From Tenacibaculum sp. SZ-18 (lineage in GTDB: Bacteria; Bacteroidota; Bacteroidia; Flavobacteriales; Flavobacteriaceae), in contig NZ_CP019335.1 of NCBI RefSeq assembly GCF_002813915.1, positions 3,455,777 to 3,519,776 of the forward strand: 64,000 nucleotides of DNA, in the 5' to 3' direction. Under the pieces are notes generated by a model. The model saw only the letters and a list, made by a program, of their open reading frames with translations. It was not told the origin of the DNA and made no database searches. This document shows, one piece after another, positions 8,216-17,877 of the stretch (its first letter is position 1; each line of letters opens with the position of its first letter). The translations under genes were made by a program, and so were the position numbers.

Positions 8216-10009
8216 CTACTTTTTAGCGTGGAAATACTGATGAATTTTTTGAGCTCTAGCATTTCCAACAACTTCAATTAACTCTTGTAAGGTAGCATTT
8301 TTTACTCTTTTTGCTGATTTAAATTTTCGTAATAGATTTGTAATGGTTTGCTTTCCAACATCTGGAATCATTTCTAATTCTGATTGAATAGCACTTTTAC
8401 TTCGCTTATTTCTATGAAATGTAATACCAAATCGGTGGGCTTCATTTCTTAGATACTGAATAATTTTCAAAGTCTCAGACTTTTTGTCTAAATACAAAGG
8501 AACACTATCTCCAGGATAATATATTTCTTCTAATCTTTTTGCTATACCAATAATCGCAATTTTTCCTCTTAGACCTAATAAATCTAAACTTTTTAATGCC
8601 GAAGATAGCTGTCCTTTTCCTCCATCAATAACAATTAACTGTGGTAACGGCTTGTCTTCTTGAAGTAATCTTTTATACCTACGAAAAACTACTTCTTCCA
8701 TAGAAGCAAAATCATCTGGACCTTCGACGGTTTTAATATTAAAATGTCTGTAATCTTTTTTACTCGGCTTTCCTTCTTTAAATACAACACAGGCTGCAAC
8801 AGGATTTGTTCCTTGAATATTTGAGTTATCAAAACACTCAATATGAACAGGCTCTTCTTTTAAACGTAAGTCTTTTTTCATTTGCGCCATGATTCTTTTC
8901 ACATGACGATCAGGATCAACAATTTTTATTTGTTTGAATTGCTCTTGTCTGTAATACTTAGCATTTCGCAAAGAAAGTTCAACAATTCTCTTTTTATCTC
9001 CTAATTTAGGAACTGTAACTTTGATTTTATCTCCCAGTTCAACTTCAAAAGGCACATAAACTTCGCGAGATAATGAACTAAATCTCTGGCGAGTTTCTAC
9101 AATAAAAAGCTCTAATAATTCCTTATCTGTTTCATCTAACTTCTTTTTAATTTCTGTGGTATAAGACTGAATGATAGAACCATTCATGATTTTAAAGAAG
9201 TTAGCATAACCATGTGTTTCATCTGAGATAATTGAAAATACATCCACATTATTAATAGTTGGATTTACAATTGTTGATTTTGCTTGATAATTTTGAAGTG
9301 AAACAAGCTTTTCCTTAATTAACTGCGCCTCCTCAAAATTCATTGCTGCTGCATATTCCATCATTATATTATGCAAACTTTCAAGACTTTCCTTGAAGTT
9401 TCCTTTTATAATACTACGTATTTTCTTGATGTTATCCATGTAAGCTTCTTCATCTTGATAAGCTTCACAAGGACCTTTACAATTCTTTAAATGATACTCT
9501 AAACATACTTTGTACTTTCCAGAATCTACTTTAGGTTTGCTTAAGTCATAATTACAAGTTCTTAAAGGGTACAGTTGCTTTATTAAATCCAACAAATTAT
9601 GAACTGTTTTTACACTTGTATACGGACCGTAATATTCTGAACCATCCTTAATAACTCTTCTGGTCAAAAACACACGTGGGAAACGTTCTTTTTTAATGCA
9701 AATCCATGGATATGATTTATCATCTTTTAATAATACATTATACCTAGGTTTATATTTTTTTATAAGATTATTTTCTAATAAAAGTGCATCAGTTTCTGTA
9801 TTAACAACTATGTGCTCAATACGAACAATCTTTTTTACGAGTACTCTTGTTTTACCATACTCATGATTCTTAGTAAAGTATGACGAAACTCTTTTCTTTA
9901 AATTTTTTGCTTTACCCACATAAATAACAAAATCATCTTTATCGAAATATTGATAAACCCCAGGAGAATGTGGCAATGTTTTTACTTGAAGTTCTAAAGA
10001 TGTTGGCAT
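8216..10009 (-). CDS. uvrC: Excinuclease ABC subunit C
   Basis: 597 residues. GIY-YIG nuclease at the N-terminus (GVYQYF...YVGKAKNL, residues 18-45) for the 3' incision; UVR motif around 205-240 (AAAMNFEEAQLIKEKL) that binds UvrB; RNase H-like nuclease (IECFDNSNIQG, VIDGGKGQLSSA) for the 5' incision; tandem HhH at the C-terminus (PDVGKQTITNLLRKF). Nucleotide excision repair. Part of a tight minus-strand run: 9 nt after the subtilase gene and 4 nt before the patatin gene. Confidence 0.96.
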   Translation of the reverse strand: MPTSLELQVKTLPHSPGVYQYFDKDDFVIYVGKAKNLKKRVSSYFTKNHEYGKTRVLVKKIVRIEHIVVNTETDALLLENNLIKKYKPRYNVLLKDDKSYPWICIKKERFPRVFLTRRVIKDGSEYYGPYTSVKTVHNLLDLIKQLYPLRTCNYDLSKPKVDSGKYKVCLEYHLKNCKGPCEAYQDEEAYMDNIKKIRSIIKGNFKESLESLHNIMMEYAAAMNFEEAQLIKEKLVSLQNYQAKSTIVNPTINNVDVFSIISDETHGYANFFKIMNGSIIQSYTTEIKKKLDETDKELLELFIVETRQRFSSLSREVYVPFEVELGDKIKVTVPKLGDKKRIVELSLRNAKYYRQEQFKQIKIVDPDRHVKRIMAQMKKDLRLKEEPVHIECFDNSNIQGTNPVAACVVFKEGKPSKKDYRHFNIKTVEGPDDFASMEEVVFRRYKRLLQEDKPLPQLIVIDGGKGQLSSALKSLDLLGLRGKIAIIGIAKRLEEIYYPGDSVPLYLDKKSETLKIIQYLRNEAHRFGITFHRNKRSKSAIQSELEMIPDVGKQTITNLLRKFKSAKRVKNATLQELIEVVGNARAQKIHQYFHAKK

Positions 10010-10018
10010 AGAACGAAA

Positions 10019-11665
10019 TTACAATTTTTTCAAATTAGAAATACTATCGGCCATAATTAACGCATTATAAGCATTAATCACTTTACCCGATTTAGAAAGT
10101 TTATTTATAGGAATTGTTTTCTCTATCTTTTCTATATCTGGATTACTTACTTCTAATTTAAACTCTAATCCAGAATCCATTAAAATTTGTTTTATTTGAG
10201 CAGCTTTAAGATTCGGATATTGTTGATAGATTAAACTTGCTATCCCAGAGGTTAAAGAAGCAGCTAATGAAGTTCCAGTGTCTAATCTAGAAATATTATT
10301 AGGAAAAGTGGTATAAATATCTTCAGCTGGAGCAAAAGCATCAACATCAATATTCCCATAATTACTATATACTAATCTAAACTCTTTATTTAACTTACTC
10401 GTAATTCCACCAACTAAAATAAAGTTGTTTACATATTCTTTCCCATTATTAATATTATCATTTGGAAAGTAGTTATTGACTTCATTTAAATCGTAATTCC
10501 AATTTCCTGCTGATGAAACAATCAAAACATTATGCTCTTCAGCATACTTCATTGCGTCTAAAACCCATTGTGTATTTACTGAGAATCTTTTACCGAAACT
10601 CATATTAATAATATTTGCACCATTATTCACTGCATATTTAATTCCAACTGCAATATCTTTATCGCTTTCATTACCAACTGGGGTTATACAAACGGGCATA
10701 ATATCAACCTTATCATTTACACTTAAAATTGAACCACTGATTTCTGTTCCATGGTAAAAGAAATCAGTATTATTATTAACCAATTTATTTCCGTAGATGA
10801 TATCATTTATATCTTCAGGATCGTCTTCTGTTAAAGCACGTTCATCATAATCGAGATTCAGCATTTTCACTTCTCTTGCTTCTGCCTTTAACTTATAGTT
10901 ATTCATGTACTGTCTAGAAAAACCATAATTGATAAAATTGCTCTTTATCAAAATAGAACGCTGTAATTCCTTATCATTCGGGTACAACTTTTTTAAACTA
11001 TCCAAGGATACAATTTTGAACTGCTTTTTTGGGAAATATTTGGCCAAATGGCTCTCTACATTATTTAATGAATTAATAAGCATATTTGAATAATCAATAT
11101 CTTCTTTTGCATACTTTTTCATTTTTTCGAACCTTTTCTTAGCAGCCAAATAATAATTGTACTCCTCTGAATCTATACTATCAGTGTCTTTTAAATTCTT
11201 ATATTTCGGAGCTAATTTTTTAACAACTCTTGTATATGAATATGAAGTAAATGTATTGTTCTCCCCATTTTTAGCTCCTAAGAAATTCCAACCGTTGATA
11301 TCATCTATGTATCCATTTTTATCATCATCAATTCCATTATTAGGAATTTCGTCTGGATTGAGCCATACATTATTCTTTATAACACTATGGTTAATGTCAA
11401 CTTCTGTGTCTAATACGGCTACTATTATTCTCTTATCAGGATTTTTAAACTGAAAACTATCTCTTAACCTTTCTATACTTAACCCTGGAATTGTATCTAA
11501 TAAAATATCTTTCAGAAACCAGGTTTCTTTTTCTTTTTTAGTGAGATCTTTATTTTTAGTAATCAGGCTTTTCTGTAGTGAAATTGGAGTAAACTTCTTT
11601 TCTTGTTTTTTACAACCAACTATTATAGATATAATGAAAATTAAATATACTCTTTTTAAAGCCAT
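10019..11665 (-). CDS. Subtilisin-like serine protease lipoprotein (S8 family)
   Basis: 548 residues with a lipoprotein signal (lipobox IVGC, Cys18). Catalytic triad of family S8: Asp86 in AVLDTEVDINH, His in FYHGTEISG, Ser in DTGTSLAAS. About 200 residues rich in Lys and Tyr are inserted between the Asp and His motifs, a layout seen in Bacteroidota S8 lipoproteins. Likely a periplasmic or surface-anchored protease. First gene of the run with uvrC and the patatin gene. Confidence 0.9.
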   Translation of the reverse strand: MALKRVYLIFIISIIVGCKKQEKKFTPISLQKSLITKNKDLTKKEKETWFLKDILLDTIPGLSIERLRDSFQFKNPDKRIIVAVLDTEVDINHSVIKNNVWLNPDEIPNNGIDDDKNGYIDDINGWNFLGAKNGENNTFTSYSYTRVVKKLAPKYKNLKDTDSIDSEEYNYYLAAKKRFEKMKKYAKEDIDYSNMLINSLNNVESHLAKYFPKKQFKIVSLDSLKKLYPNDKELQRSILIKSNFINYGFSRQYMNNYKLKAEAREVKMLNLDYDERALTEDDPEDINDIIYGNKLVNNNTDFFYHGTEISGSILSVNDKVDIMPVCITPVGNESDKDIAVGIKYAVNNGANIINMSFGKRFSVNTQWVLDAMKYAEEHNVLIVSSAGNWNYDLNEVNNYFPNDNINNGKEYVNNFILVGGITSKLNKEFRLVYSNYGNIDVDAFAPAEDIYTTFPNNISRLDTGTSLAASLTSGIASLIYQQYPNLKAAQIKQILMDSGLEFKLEVSNPDIEKIEKTIPINKLSKSGKVINAYNALIMADSISNLKKL

Positions 11666-11804
11666 TTTTGATGAAATTTAAAATCAAAGAAACTACAAAT
11701 AACTAAGAGATAAAAGGCATTTTTAATGAATCCTTTTTTATAAAGTCTTTTTAAGTTGAAGAAGCTTTAGTACCAAATTTATAAAAACTCTCTAAAAAAA
11801 GAGT

Positions 11805-12991
11805 TTGACTCTTTATTTAAAAAAGTTGATCTCTGAGAAAACAATTTTCTCACATGTAAACAAAGGCTATAATCTAGAAAAGATTAGTGATGCTTTATTA
11901 TCAAAAGCCTATGCTTATAGTTTACTAGCAAAACATATTCTTATCAATAGTAGAAATTATCCTCATTATAAAAAATCATCATTATTAACAGAAGCAGGAA
12001 AAACTTCTTTAATTAAAAAGATGAAAACAGAAATTGAAAAACGACACTTAAAAATTGCGGTAAACTTTTCCATTCCGAAGCAACAAAGAAAATCAAGACA
12101 ATTGGAATTAGGATTAAAAGGAGCGGGTGATGTTCTTTTGGATCTAGAAACCAATAACCAACCAACAATAGCAACAACTGTTGTTGCTCCTGTTGTTATC
12201 AAGGAAGAAGAAACTCAGGTACAAAACAACAAATTAGCAACTACTGTTGACAATATTTCATCTACTCCGGTTATAGACATAACAAAGAATGAAGAGTTAA
12301 GTGAATACGAAAAGAAGATGCAAAAACTTGGTTATATAAAAGCTACTTCGGCTCCAAAACAAGCATCCGGAATTTCTAGATTACTAGGAGAAATTAGAAA
12401 ATTTCTACAGAATATTTACCCTACAAAGAGCTAATTCTTATCAAAGGAAATAAACACTCCAGTAAAAGTTAATTAGCTATGCAAATAGCAAATGGCTTTG
12501 GAGAACTGAACAAGAAAGTGGTTTATATTGACTATGAACAAGGAGGAATGGAATGTAAGGACACTATCGATTCTTTAAACCGAAATACAACTCCCCAGGG
12601 AAAAAGAAATATTTTAGTTAAAGGTTATGTTGAAAAACCAATGCAAGAGCTAAAGGCGATTAGTCAAATTAACGATGTTATTGTTGCCGATTCAGTTACC
12701 GATTTAAAGATTACAGCAGATCAATTAAATGAGTAAAGGAATCAATTTCCAGAAGTGATTTGGGTTTTTATTTCTCAGGTAAAAGAGAATGGCAGAATGT
12801 ATGGAGGTAACAAAATGGCGCATAATCCAACTAAAATCATCTATTGTCATAGTAATAAAAACTACGAAAAACGTTTTGCAGAATTAGAAAAAAATAGAGG
12901 TAATAGTTTGGAGGTTACCTACAACATCTTTGAAAAGAAAGCAACTTTACCTGAAGAAGAAAGTAGAGATAATATAATTATCGATTTGTAA
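11805..12991 (+). pseudogene. Broken RecA/KaiC-like P-loop ATPase gene
   Basis: Three stretches form one protein when joined. 11805-12434 (TTG or lost start) is a Lys-rich region ending FLQNIYPTK then stop. After a shift of frame near 12425 the reading continues ELILIKGNKHSSKS, a damaged Walker A (GxxxxSKS in place of GxxxxGKS), then TAA, then LAMQIANGFGELNKKVVYIDYE. DVIVADSV resembles a Walker B strand. Another in-frame TAA at 12734-12736 interrupts QLNE and NQFPEVIWVFISQ. Family is inferred from the ATPase motifs; similar proteins occur on plasmids and mobile elements. At least one frameshift and two nonsense changes, so non-functional. Confidence 0.7.
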
Positions 12992-13016
12992 ACTTTGTCT
13001 TTGTTTTATCCATTAT

Positions 13017-13053
13017 AACACCCTATTGAGAATTTCTGTGGGGTGTTTTTTGT
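13017..13053 (+). terminator. Terminator after the ATPase pseudogene
   Basis: AACACCC pairs with GGGTGTT across a 17-nt loop and is followed by TTTTTTG. It separates the chromosomal flank from the cassette array. Confidence 0.6.
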
Positions 13054-13067
13054 GTTTAAAAAAACTA

Positions 13068-13098
13068 TTTGGAGTTAATTAAATTTTCAATACTTTTG
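13068..13098 (+). promoter_or_regulatory. Candidate cassette promoter (Pc-like) upstream of the array
   Basis: TTTG at 13068-13071, a 19-nt spacer, then TACTTTTG at 13091-13098, matching the Bacteroidota sigma-factor consensus TTTG-N17-23-TAnnTTTG. It points into the array and lies about 100 bp before the first cassette boundary and just downstream of a terminator, where an integron Pc would be expected. Activity is inferred. Confidence 0.55.
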
Positions 13099-13149
13099 AA
13101 AAAACACCCTGATAAATAAAAACACTAAAAAAACACAAAAGTTCCTGTT

Positions 13150-13208
13150 ATCCGGAATATTTAATCGATAAATAGGAATATTTATACAGATATAACGAGT
13201 TGTACACC
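13150..13208 (+). other. Left boundary of the array, attI-like position
   Basis: The first cassette begins at GTTGTACACC (13199-13208), which is complementary to the end of that same cassette (GGTGTACAAC, 13723-13732). The preceding AT-rich sequence (TTTATACAGATATAACGA) resembles the right arm of the downstream sites but has no matching left arm, as expected of an attI site or its remnant. Confidence 0.5.
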
Positions 13209-13210
13209 AT

Positions 13211-13714
13211 ATGAAAAACGCATTCGTAATCATATTGACCTTAATTGGATTTTTAGCATTTGGACAAGAAAATAATGTTGACCGAATAGATAGAAAAGTG
13301 AAATTCATAGAATCAGATTCCACACTCAATGAAACTGAATTTGATTGGGTTGAATTAACTGGAATTACAACAGATGGTGGCAGGATTTTAAAAGTTTGCC
13401 GGAATGAAAAACAGATTTGTAAAATAGTTGAGGAAATCGGACTTTCTTACGGTCGAATAAGGACAATTATTTATCTAAATAAGGGAATTCCAATTAAGAT
13501 AATAGAAACGGAAGAAAACTTTGGTCACGAAAATGGAGAACTGAATTACAAAAAATTGAATGAAGTTTTTAGAGCTACTATTCACATATTTGATTGGGAA
13601 AATGACGAGAGCACAATAGTTCGAACTGGAAAAAGAGTTTTAAGCGAAGGTTCTTGCTCAACTTTTGATTATGAGTCGACGATTGAACGCGCAAAAAAAG
13701 CAACAATGGAATGA
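13211..13714 (+). CDS. Secreted hypothetical protein (cassette 1)
   Basis: 167 residues with a signal peptide (MKNAFVIILTLIGFLAFGQ) and a soluble part with three Cys. I do not recognise the family. First gene of the array: start codon 12 nt after the left cassette boundary, stop 9 nt before the right box. Closest gene to the Pc-like promoter, so the one most likely to be expressed. Confidence 0.75.
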   Translation: MKNAFVIILTLIGFLAFGQENNVDRIDRKVKFIESDSTLNETEFDWVELTGITTDGGRILKVCRNEKQICKIVEEIGLSYGRIRTIIYLNKGIPIKIIETEENFGHENGELNYKKLNEVFRATIHIFDWENDESTIVRTGKRVLSEGSCSTFDYESTIERAKKATME

Positions 13715-13722
13715 AAAAATAC

Positions 13723-13915
13723 GGTGTACAACAACATGTATAAAACATAACTAATATAGGCTTTCCGAAAGGTTTTGTTTATTTAGTAAGACCGCCAAAT
13801 TTTTAAATTTGGCTTTTAAAAATGATAAGTTAAATTTAAAAATTCAGCTCTGTGTTATTCCGAAAAGTTAGTGTCTTTTTAATCGCTACGTTTCATACAC
13901 AGAACGTTGCCATTA
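13723..13915 (+). repeat. attC-like site 1 (long class)
   Basis: Left box GGTGTACAAC, core AAC at 13730; hairpin arms ATGTATAA and CATACA; internal ACCGCCAAAT/AAATTTGGC element; right GTT at 13906. Same family as the site at 30379. Confidence 0.8.
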
Positions 13916-13931
13916 ATTTAAAAACTGAACT

Positions 13932-14513
13932 ATGAAACAAAAGTTATTATTAGCATTATTACTGATTTTTTCCATAAAATTATTTTCTCAAGATTCGAAA
14001 TTAAGTGTTGAAGCAAACTTTCCAATTCCAATCGGGGATAACTTTTTAGGAGAAAATTATGGAGGAATTGTTGATATTGGAGTAAAATATAGTTTTTTGG
14101 AATTGAAAATATTTGATATTGGAGCTTCAATAAACGGAGGATTTCTTAAAAACTCTAAAGCTGATAGTAATAATTCATTCGACGTAAATGTTTATCCCAT
14201 ACAACCTAGAATTTTTGCTGAATTTAATATTGAAAAATTAAGTAAACTTCATCCTCAAATTGGATTAGGGTATTCTTTTCTGATGTTTAAAGCACAATCA
14301 AACGGAATTAATCCTGATTTTCTTGAGACAAATATTGACCGAACGGAAAGTGGTGTAAATTTGAATTTAGGTTTATCTTATGATATTACAGATAAGCTTT
14401 TTATACAAGCACAATATGATTTTATAAAAATTGGCGTTGACAATGATGTCCCTGACATCAAGTATAACACGAATATTAATATATTGAAATTCGGATTAGG
14501 TTTACGTATATGA
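13932..14513 (+). CDS. Outer-membrane beta-barrel protein (cassette 2)
   Basis: 193 residues with a signal peptide (LLLALLLIFSIKLFSQ), then alternating amphipathic strands and a C-terminal strand ILKFGLGLRI typical of small 8-strand outer-membrane barrels. Turn-rich segments and aromatic girdle residues support this. Function unknown. Starts 26 nt after the left boundary GTTGCCATTA. Confidence 0.75.
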   Translation: MKQKLLLALLLIFSIKLFSQDSKLSVEANFPIPIGDNFLGENYGGIVDIGVKYSFLELKIFDIGASINGGFLKNSKADSNNSFDVNVYPIQPRIFAEFNIEKLSKLHPQIGLGYSFLMFKAQSNGINPDFLETNIDRTESGVNLNLGLSYDITDKLFIQAQYDFIKIGVDNDVPDIKYNTNINILKFGLGLRI

Positions 14514-14518
14514 AAAAC

Positions 14519-14656
14519 TAATGGCAACACCGTTTATAATTCATTGCTAGTATTCGCCTAATTACGAAAACCCTCTCGGACTTTCTATTCGGTTTGTATT
14601 TGCTAAATTAGTTGCAGAAACACGCAACGAAATCATACACCAACACGTTGGTGGTA
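14519..14656 (+). repeat. attC-like site 2
   Basis: Left box TAATGGCAAC (complement of GTTGCCATTA at 13906), AAC at 14526, right GTT at 14647. Family with TATAATTCATTGCTAGT and ACGCAACGAA arms; same family as the site at 25038. Confidence 0.8.
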
Positions 14657-14662
14657 ATTAAA

Positions 14663-15511
14663 ATGAAGAACTTAATAATATTATTTTTTACAATTCAAAT
14701 TCAAGCTCAAAATTGGATTGGAAATAAAAATTTTGTCGATTTATACGAACAGAGCGATGTTGTTATAATCGGCGTAATTACTAATATCGAAAATCTAAAA
14801 CAAGACACTACAAAAACTTCGCCTTTCAGAATGCCATTAAAAAGTATGACCTTGACTTCTGCAATAAAAGTGAAAGGAAATACAGATAAAACTAAAATCT
14901 ATTACAAAGATATTTTTAATGGTTGCGGTTATGCACCAGTACTTTATGAAAATGTAGAAAGTCAAGAAACTATAGTTTTCGGAAAAATTAAAAATGATAG
15001 TATATTTCAAATAGGCAGTATGGATGAAAACCCAATTGAAATTGCCAAAGCTTTGACTGAATTTGATAAAATCAAATCAGATATAAATTCGAAAAATTTC
15101 ACAAATTGGTTCTGTCAAACTGTAAAAAACAAAGACCTTTTTGAACTTTTAAATAATAACATAACATTTGAGCAGGAACCAATATATTCTAAACTGAATT
15201 TGCTAAAGTTCTCGACTGAACAAAGAAATGAACTTTATGATGTTATTGAATCTTTCGAGCGTTATGATTATGACAATGAGGGTATAATTTCAATTCTCGT
15301 AAAATATAAAGACCAAAGGTTAAAATCAATCTTAAAAGATTTTATTATCGGACTTCGAAAAGAGCCATATTCAGGGATTGATGACTTAATGGAATATTAT
15401 TATGATATCACAGAAAATAAGGAACTAAAAACATTAATTACTGAATTCGACAATGATTCTCGAATGAAACAGAGAATTAGTGTAATTAACGAATTTATCA
15501 ATAAAATATAA
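14663..15511 (+). CDS. Secreted hypothetical protein (cassette 3)
   Basis: 282 residues from the ATG at 14663; an in-frame upstream codon lies in the preceding cassette and is rejected. Short signal peptide (MKNLIILFFTIQIQAQ). The first mature 100 residues (LYEQSDVVIIGVITNI ... FNGCGYAPVLY) resemble the start of NTR/TIMP-like domains, but this is only a visual impression. The remainder looks helical. The stop codon lies one nt inside the right-hand box sequence. Confidence 0.75.
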   Translation: MKNLIILFFTIQIQAQNWIGNKNFVDLYEQSDVVIIGVITNIENLKQDTTKTSPFRMPLKSMTLTSAIKVKGNTDKTKIYYKDIFNGCGYAPVLYENVESQETIVFGKIKNDSIFQIGSMDENPIEIAKALTEFDKIKSDINSKNFTNWFCQTVKNKDLFELLNNNITFEQEPIYSKLNLLKFSTEQRNELYDVIESFERYDYDNEGIISILVKYKDQRLKSILKDFIIGLRKEPYSGIDDLMEYYYDITENKELKTLITEFDNDSRMKQRISVINEFINKI

Positions 15512-15512
15512 C

Positions 15513-15649
15513 TACCACCAACAATGGCTATAAGTAATTGCTTGTTCTCGCCTACTTCTGAAAATCCTCGCGGATTTTCAGTTCAGTGCTTACTTGCAAA
15601 GTTAACCGCTAAACCACGCAACTACACATAGCCGAGACCGTTAACTATC
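15513..15649 (+). repeat. attC-like site 3 (GGCTATAA family)
   Basis: Left box TACCACCAAC, AAC at 15520; arms GGCTAT and ATAGCC; central inverted repeat GAAAATCC/GGATTTTC; right GTT at 15640. Confidence 0.85.
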
Positions 15650-16239
15650 ATTGTCGAGAATTATGTGAAGTTCTCCTTTTGATAAATCAAAGTCAGTTGC
15701 AAAATTGTACTTTTCAAGAGTAATTCCAGCTTTGTCCTTTTTTTAGAGAACTAAACGTTTTTTGGTTTGGATCATTTGCCAATCTCCTAATTTCTTAATT
15801 GTCGGTTCTTGTTTTGTGTTTGAAAAGTCTCTGGCTCGTTCCGATAACTTGGCTCACTTTTTACTTTTGAGTAGAACCTCATCGTATTTTTAGCCAATTC
15901 TCGCTGAACGTTCTGATCCGTTCTTTTTCTAAAAAAAGGCTTTTTACAACAATCAAATTACGCAAACTAAATGCAAGTAAGGCTTGTAACTATTTATCTT
16001 TTTTTGGCTGATAATTGTGCTTGTTTGTAAACCTTTAGATTTGCATTCTGTCTCGTTTGCTTTCAGTGTAAAATTTTCTAAACGCTTTGAATTTTGGCTA
16101 GCGTTCTCCAACATTAGTTAACAGCGTGTATAAAAAATTGCTGCATTCTCTATAAATCAAAAATTATATTTACTTTTAAATCATGAAAATGAATGAAAAA
16201 TTGCTACCAAAATCATCGCAACTTTTCATACACAATTAC
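15640..16239 (+). repeat. 600-bp geneless cassette, copy A
   Basis: Bounded by GTTAACTATCATT at the left and TAGTTAAC + hairpin + ACGTT at the right (AAC at 16120). No intact gene. The minus strand of the left half carries a decayed reading frame shared by all nine copies (see findings). Confidence 0.85.
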
Positions 16240-16273
16240 GTTGTAGCAAATACCAGAAAAACAAATTAACCAA

Positions 16274-17698
16274 ATGGAAATAGGACTAATAATCACGATT
16301 TTAGTTTTAGGAATTGCGCTTTTCATTGTAATAAACCAATGTAAAAAAGTAAAGGCTAAACTAACTTCTGAAATCGAAAAAAAGAGTACGGAAATATCTA
16401 CAAAAATTGAGGAAAATAGTAAGCTCAATTCTGATTTGGAAAGATTTAGTGGAATAATATCTATTGAAAGTGAGATTGAATCAAAAAACAAAGAATTTTC
16501 AGAAATTCAAGCCAACGCAACAGAATTAAACGATAAATTTATTATTGCAAAATCAATTTTTAAAGAACTAGAAAAGGACATTAAAATTTATAAAAATGAT
16601 TTAGAATTTATTGAGCTCGGAATTTATGAACCGATTTTTGATTTAGAAACGTCCGAAGCATACAAAGAGAAAATAAGGGATGTTGTAAACAAACAAAAAC
16701 AACTTATAAAAGGAGGAAATGCTTGTGTTTGTAATACAGAATGGGTAGTTGGAAATAGTCGAAAACAAGGAGAAATAATGACTCGAAGATATATCAATTT
16801 AACTTTGAGGGCATTTAATGGAGAATGTGATTCATTAATTTCTAAAGTCCGCTGGAATAATGTAAAACGTTTTGAAGAAAGAATAAAAAAAGCTTTTAAC
16901 GCAATCAATAAACTTGGGAAATCGAATAATACATTTCTTACTGATAAATATTTAAAGTTAAAACTCGATGAACTTCATTTAGTTTATGAGTTAGCTCACA
17001 AAAAATATCAAGAAAAAGAGGAAGCAAGAGAAATAAGAGCCCAACAGCGAGAAGAAGAAAGAGCACAGCGTGAATTCGAAAAAGCTCGCAAAGATGCTGA
17101 AATAGAAGAAAGGCGTTACCAAAAAGCATTGGAAAAAGCAAAAAAGGATTTAGGATTAGTTAGCGGAGAAAAATTAGACGAATTAAATTCTCAAATCGCT
17201 CAATTAGAACAAAACTTAAAAGAAGCAAACGAAGCAAAGGAAAGAGCAATTTCGAGAGCACAGGAAACAAAATCTGGGCACGTTTATATAATTTCTAATC
17301 TTGGTTCATTTGGAGAAAATGTTTATAAAATTGGTATGACAAGAAGACTTGAACCAATGGACAGAGTAAAGGAATTAGGAGATGCTTCTGTACCTTTCAC
17401 ATTTGATTTACACGCTATGATATTTTCAGAAAATGCACCCGAACTTGAAAATTTATTACATAAAGAATTTGATGATAGGCGTATCAATAAAGTTAATTAT
17501 AGAAAAGAGTATTTTAATGTAACATTGGACGAAATCGAACAAGTTATTAAAGACAAATACGAAAAAGAAGTTGACTTTATTAAAGTTTCGGAAGCTCAAC
17601 AATTCAGAGAAACACAATCAATTATAAAACAACTTGAGCGAGTAAAGAATGAACAAGCAGAAAACGAAGTTGAAAAATATCCTGACAGCTTGTTCTGA
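16274..17698 (+). CDS. DUF4041 / GIY-YIG (T5orf172) nuclease-like protein (cassette 5)
   Basis: 474 residues: one N-terminal membrane segment (GLIITILVLGIALFIVI), coiled coil (about 22-110), a DUF4041-type region (about 130-250), a long charged coiled coil rich in Glu/Arg (250-330), and a C-terminal GIY-YIG domain of T5orf172/MUG113 type starting near 335 (GHVYIISNLG, VYKIGMTRR, ELENLLHKEF, KEYF). Proteins of this architecture are widespread in phage and mobile regions; a DNA-cleaving or defence role is plausible but unproven. Largest cassette gene. Confidence 0.85.
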   Translation: MEIGLIITILVLGIALFIVINQCKKVKAKLTSEIEKKSTEISTKIEENSKLNSDLERFSGIISIESEIESKNKEFSEIQANATELNDKFIIAKSIFKELEKDIKIYKNDLEFIELGIYEPIFDLETSEAYKEKIRDVVNKQKQLIKGGNACVCNTEWVVGNSRKQGEIMTRRYINLTLRAFNGECDSLISKVRWNNVKRFEERIKKAFNAINKLGKSNNTFLTDKYLKLKLDELHLVYELAHKKYQEKEEAREIRAQQREEERAQREFEKARKDAEIEERRYQKALEKAKKDLGLVSGEKLDELNSQIAQLEQNLKEANEAKERAISRAQETKSGHVYIISNLGSFGENVYKIGMTRRLEPMDRVKELGDASVPFTFDLHAMIFSENAPELENLLHKEFDDRRINKVNYRKEYFNVTLDEIEQVIKDKYEKEVDFIKVSEAQQFRETQSIIKQLERVKNEQAENEVEKYPDSLF

Positions 17699-17707
17699 AA
17701 AATGTAC

Positions 17708-17845
17708 TTGCTACAACATTATATAAAAATAATAGCGGTTTAATCGCTAAAACGAAATGAAATTTATAAATCAAAAGACAGTAACAAACCGAAAAGTAAG
17801 TGCGTAAAAGACCGCTACTATTCTTATACGTTACCGTTGTGTGTA
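17708..17845 (+). repeat. attC-like site 5
   Basis: Left box TTGCTACAAC (complement of GTTGTAGCAA at 16240), AAC at 17715; right GTT at 17836. Arm sequence ATTATATAAAAATAATAG is not shared with other sites. Confidence 0.75.
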
Positions 17846-17877
17846 ATTTAAAAAGACCGAATAGAAATCAGAAATTA

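Noticed and set aside
12734..12736. Stop-codon read-through or recoding in the ATPase gene
   Set aside because: There are also a frameshift and a degraded Walker A; no recoding signal is seen, so simple decay is more likely.
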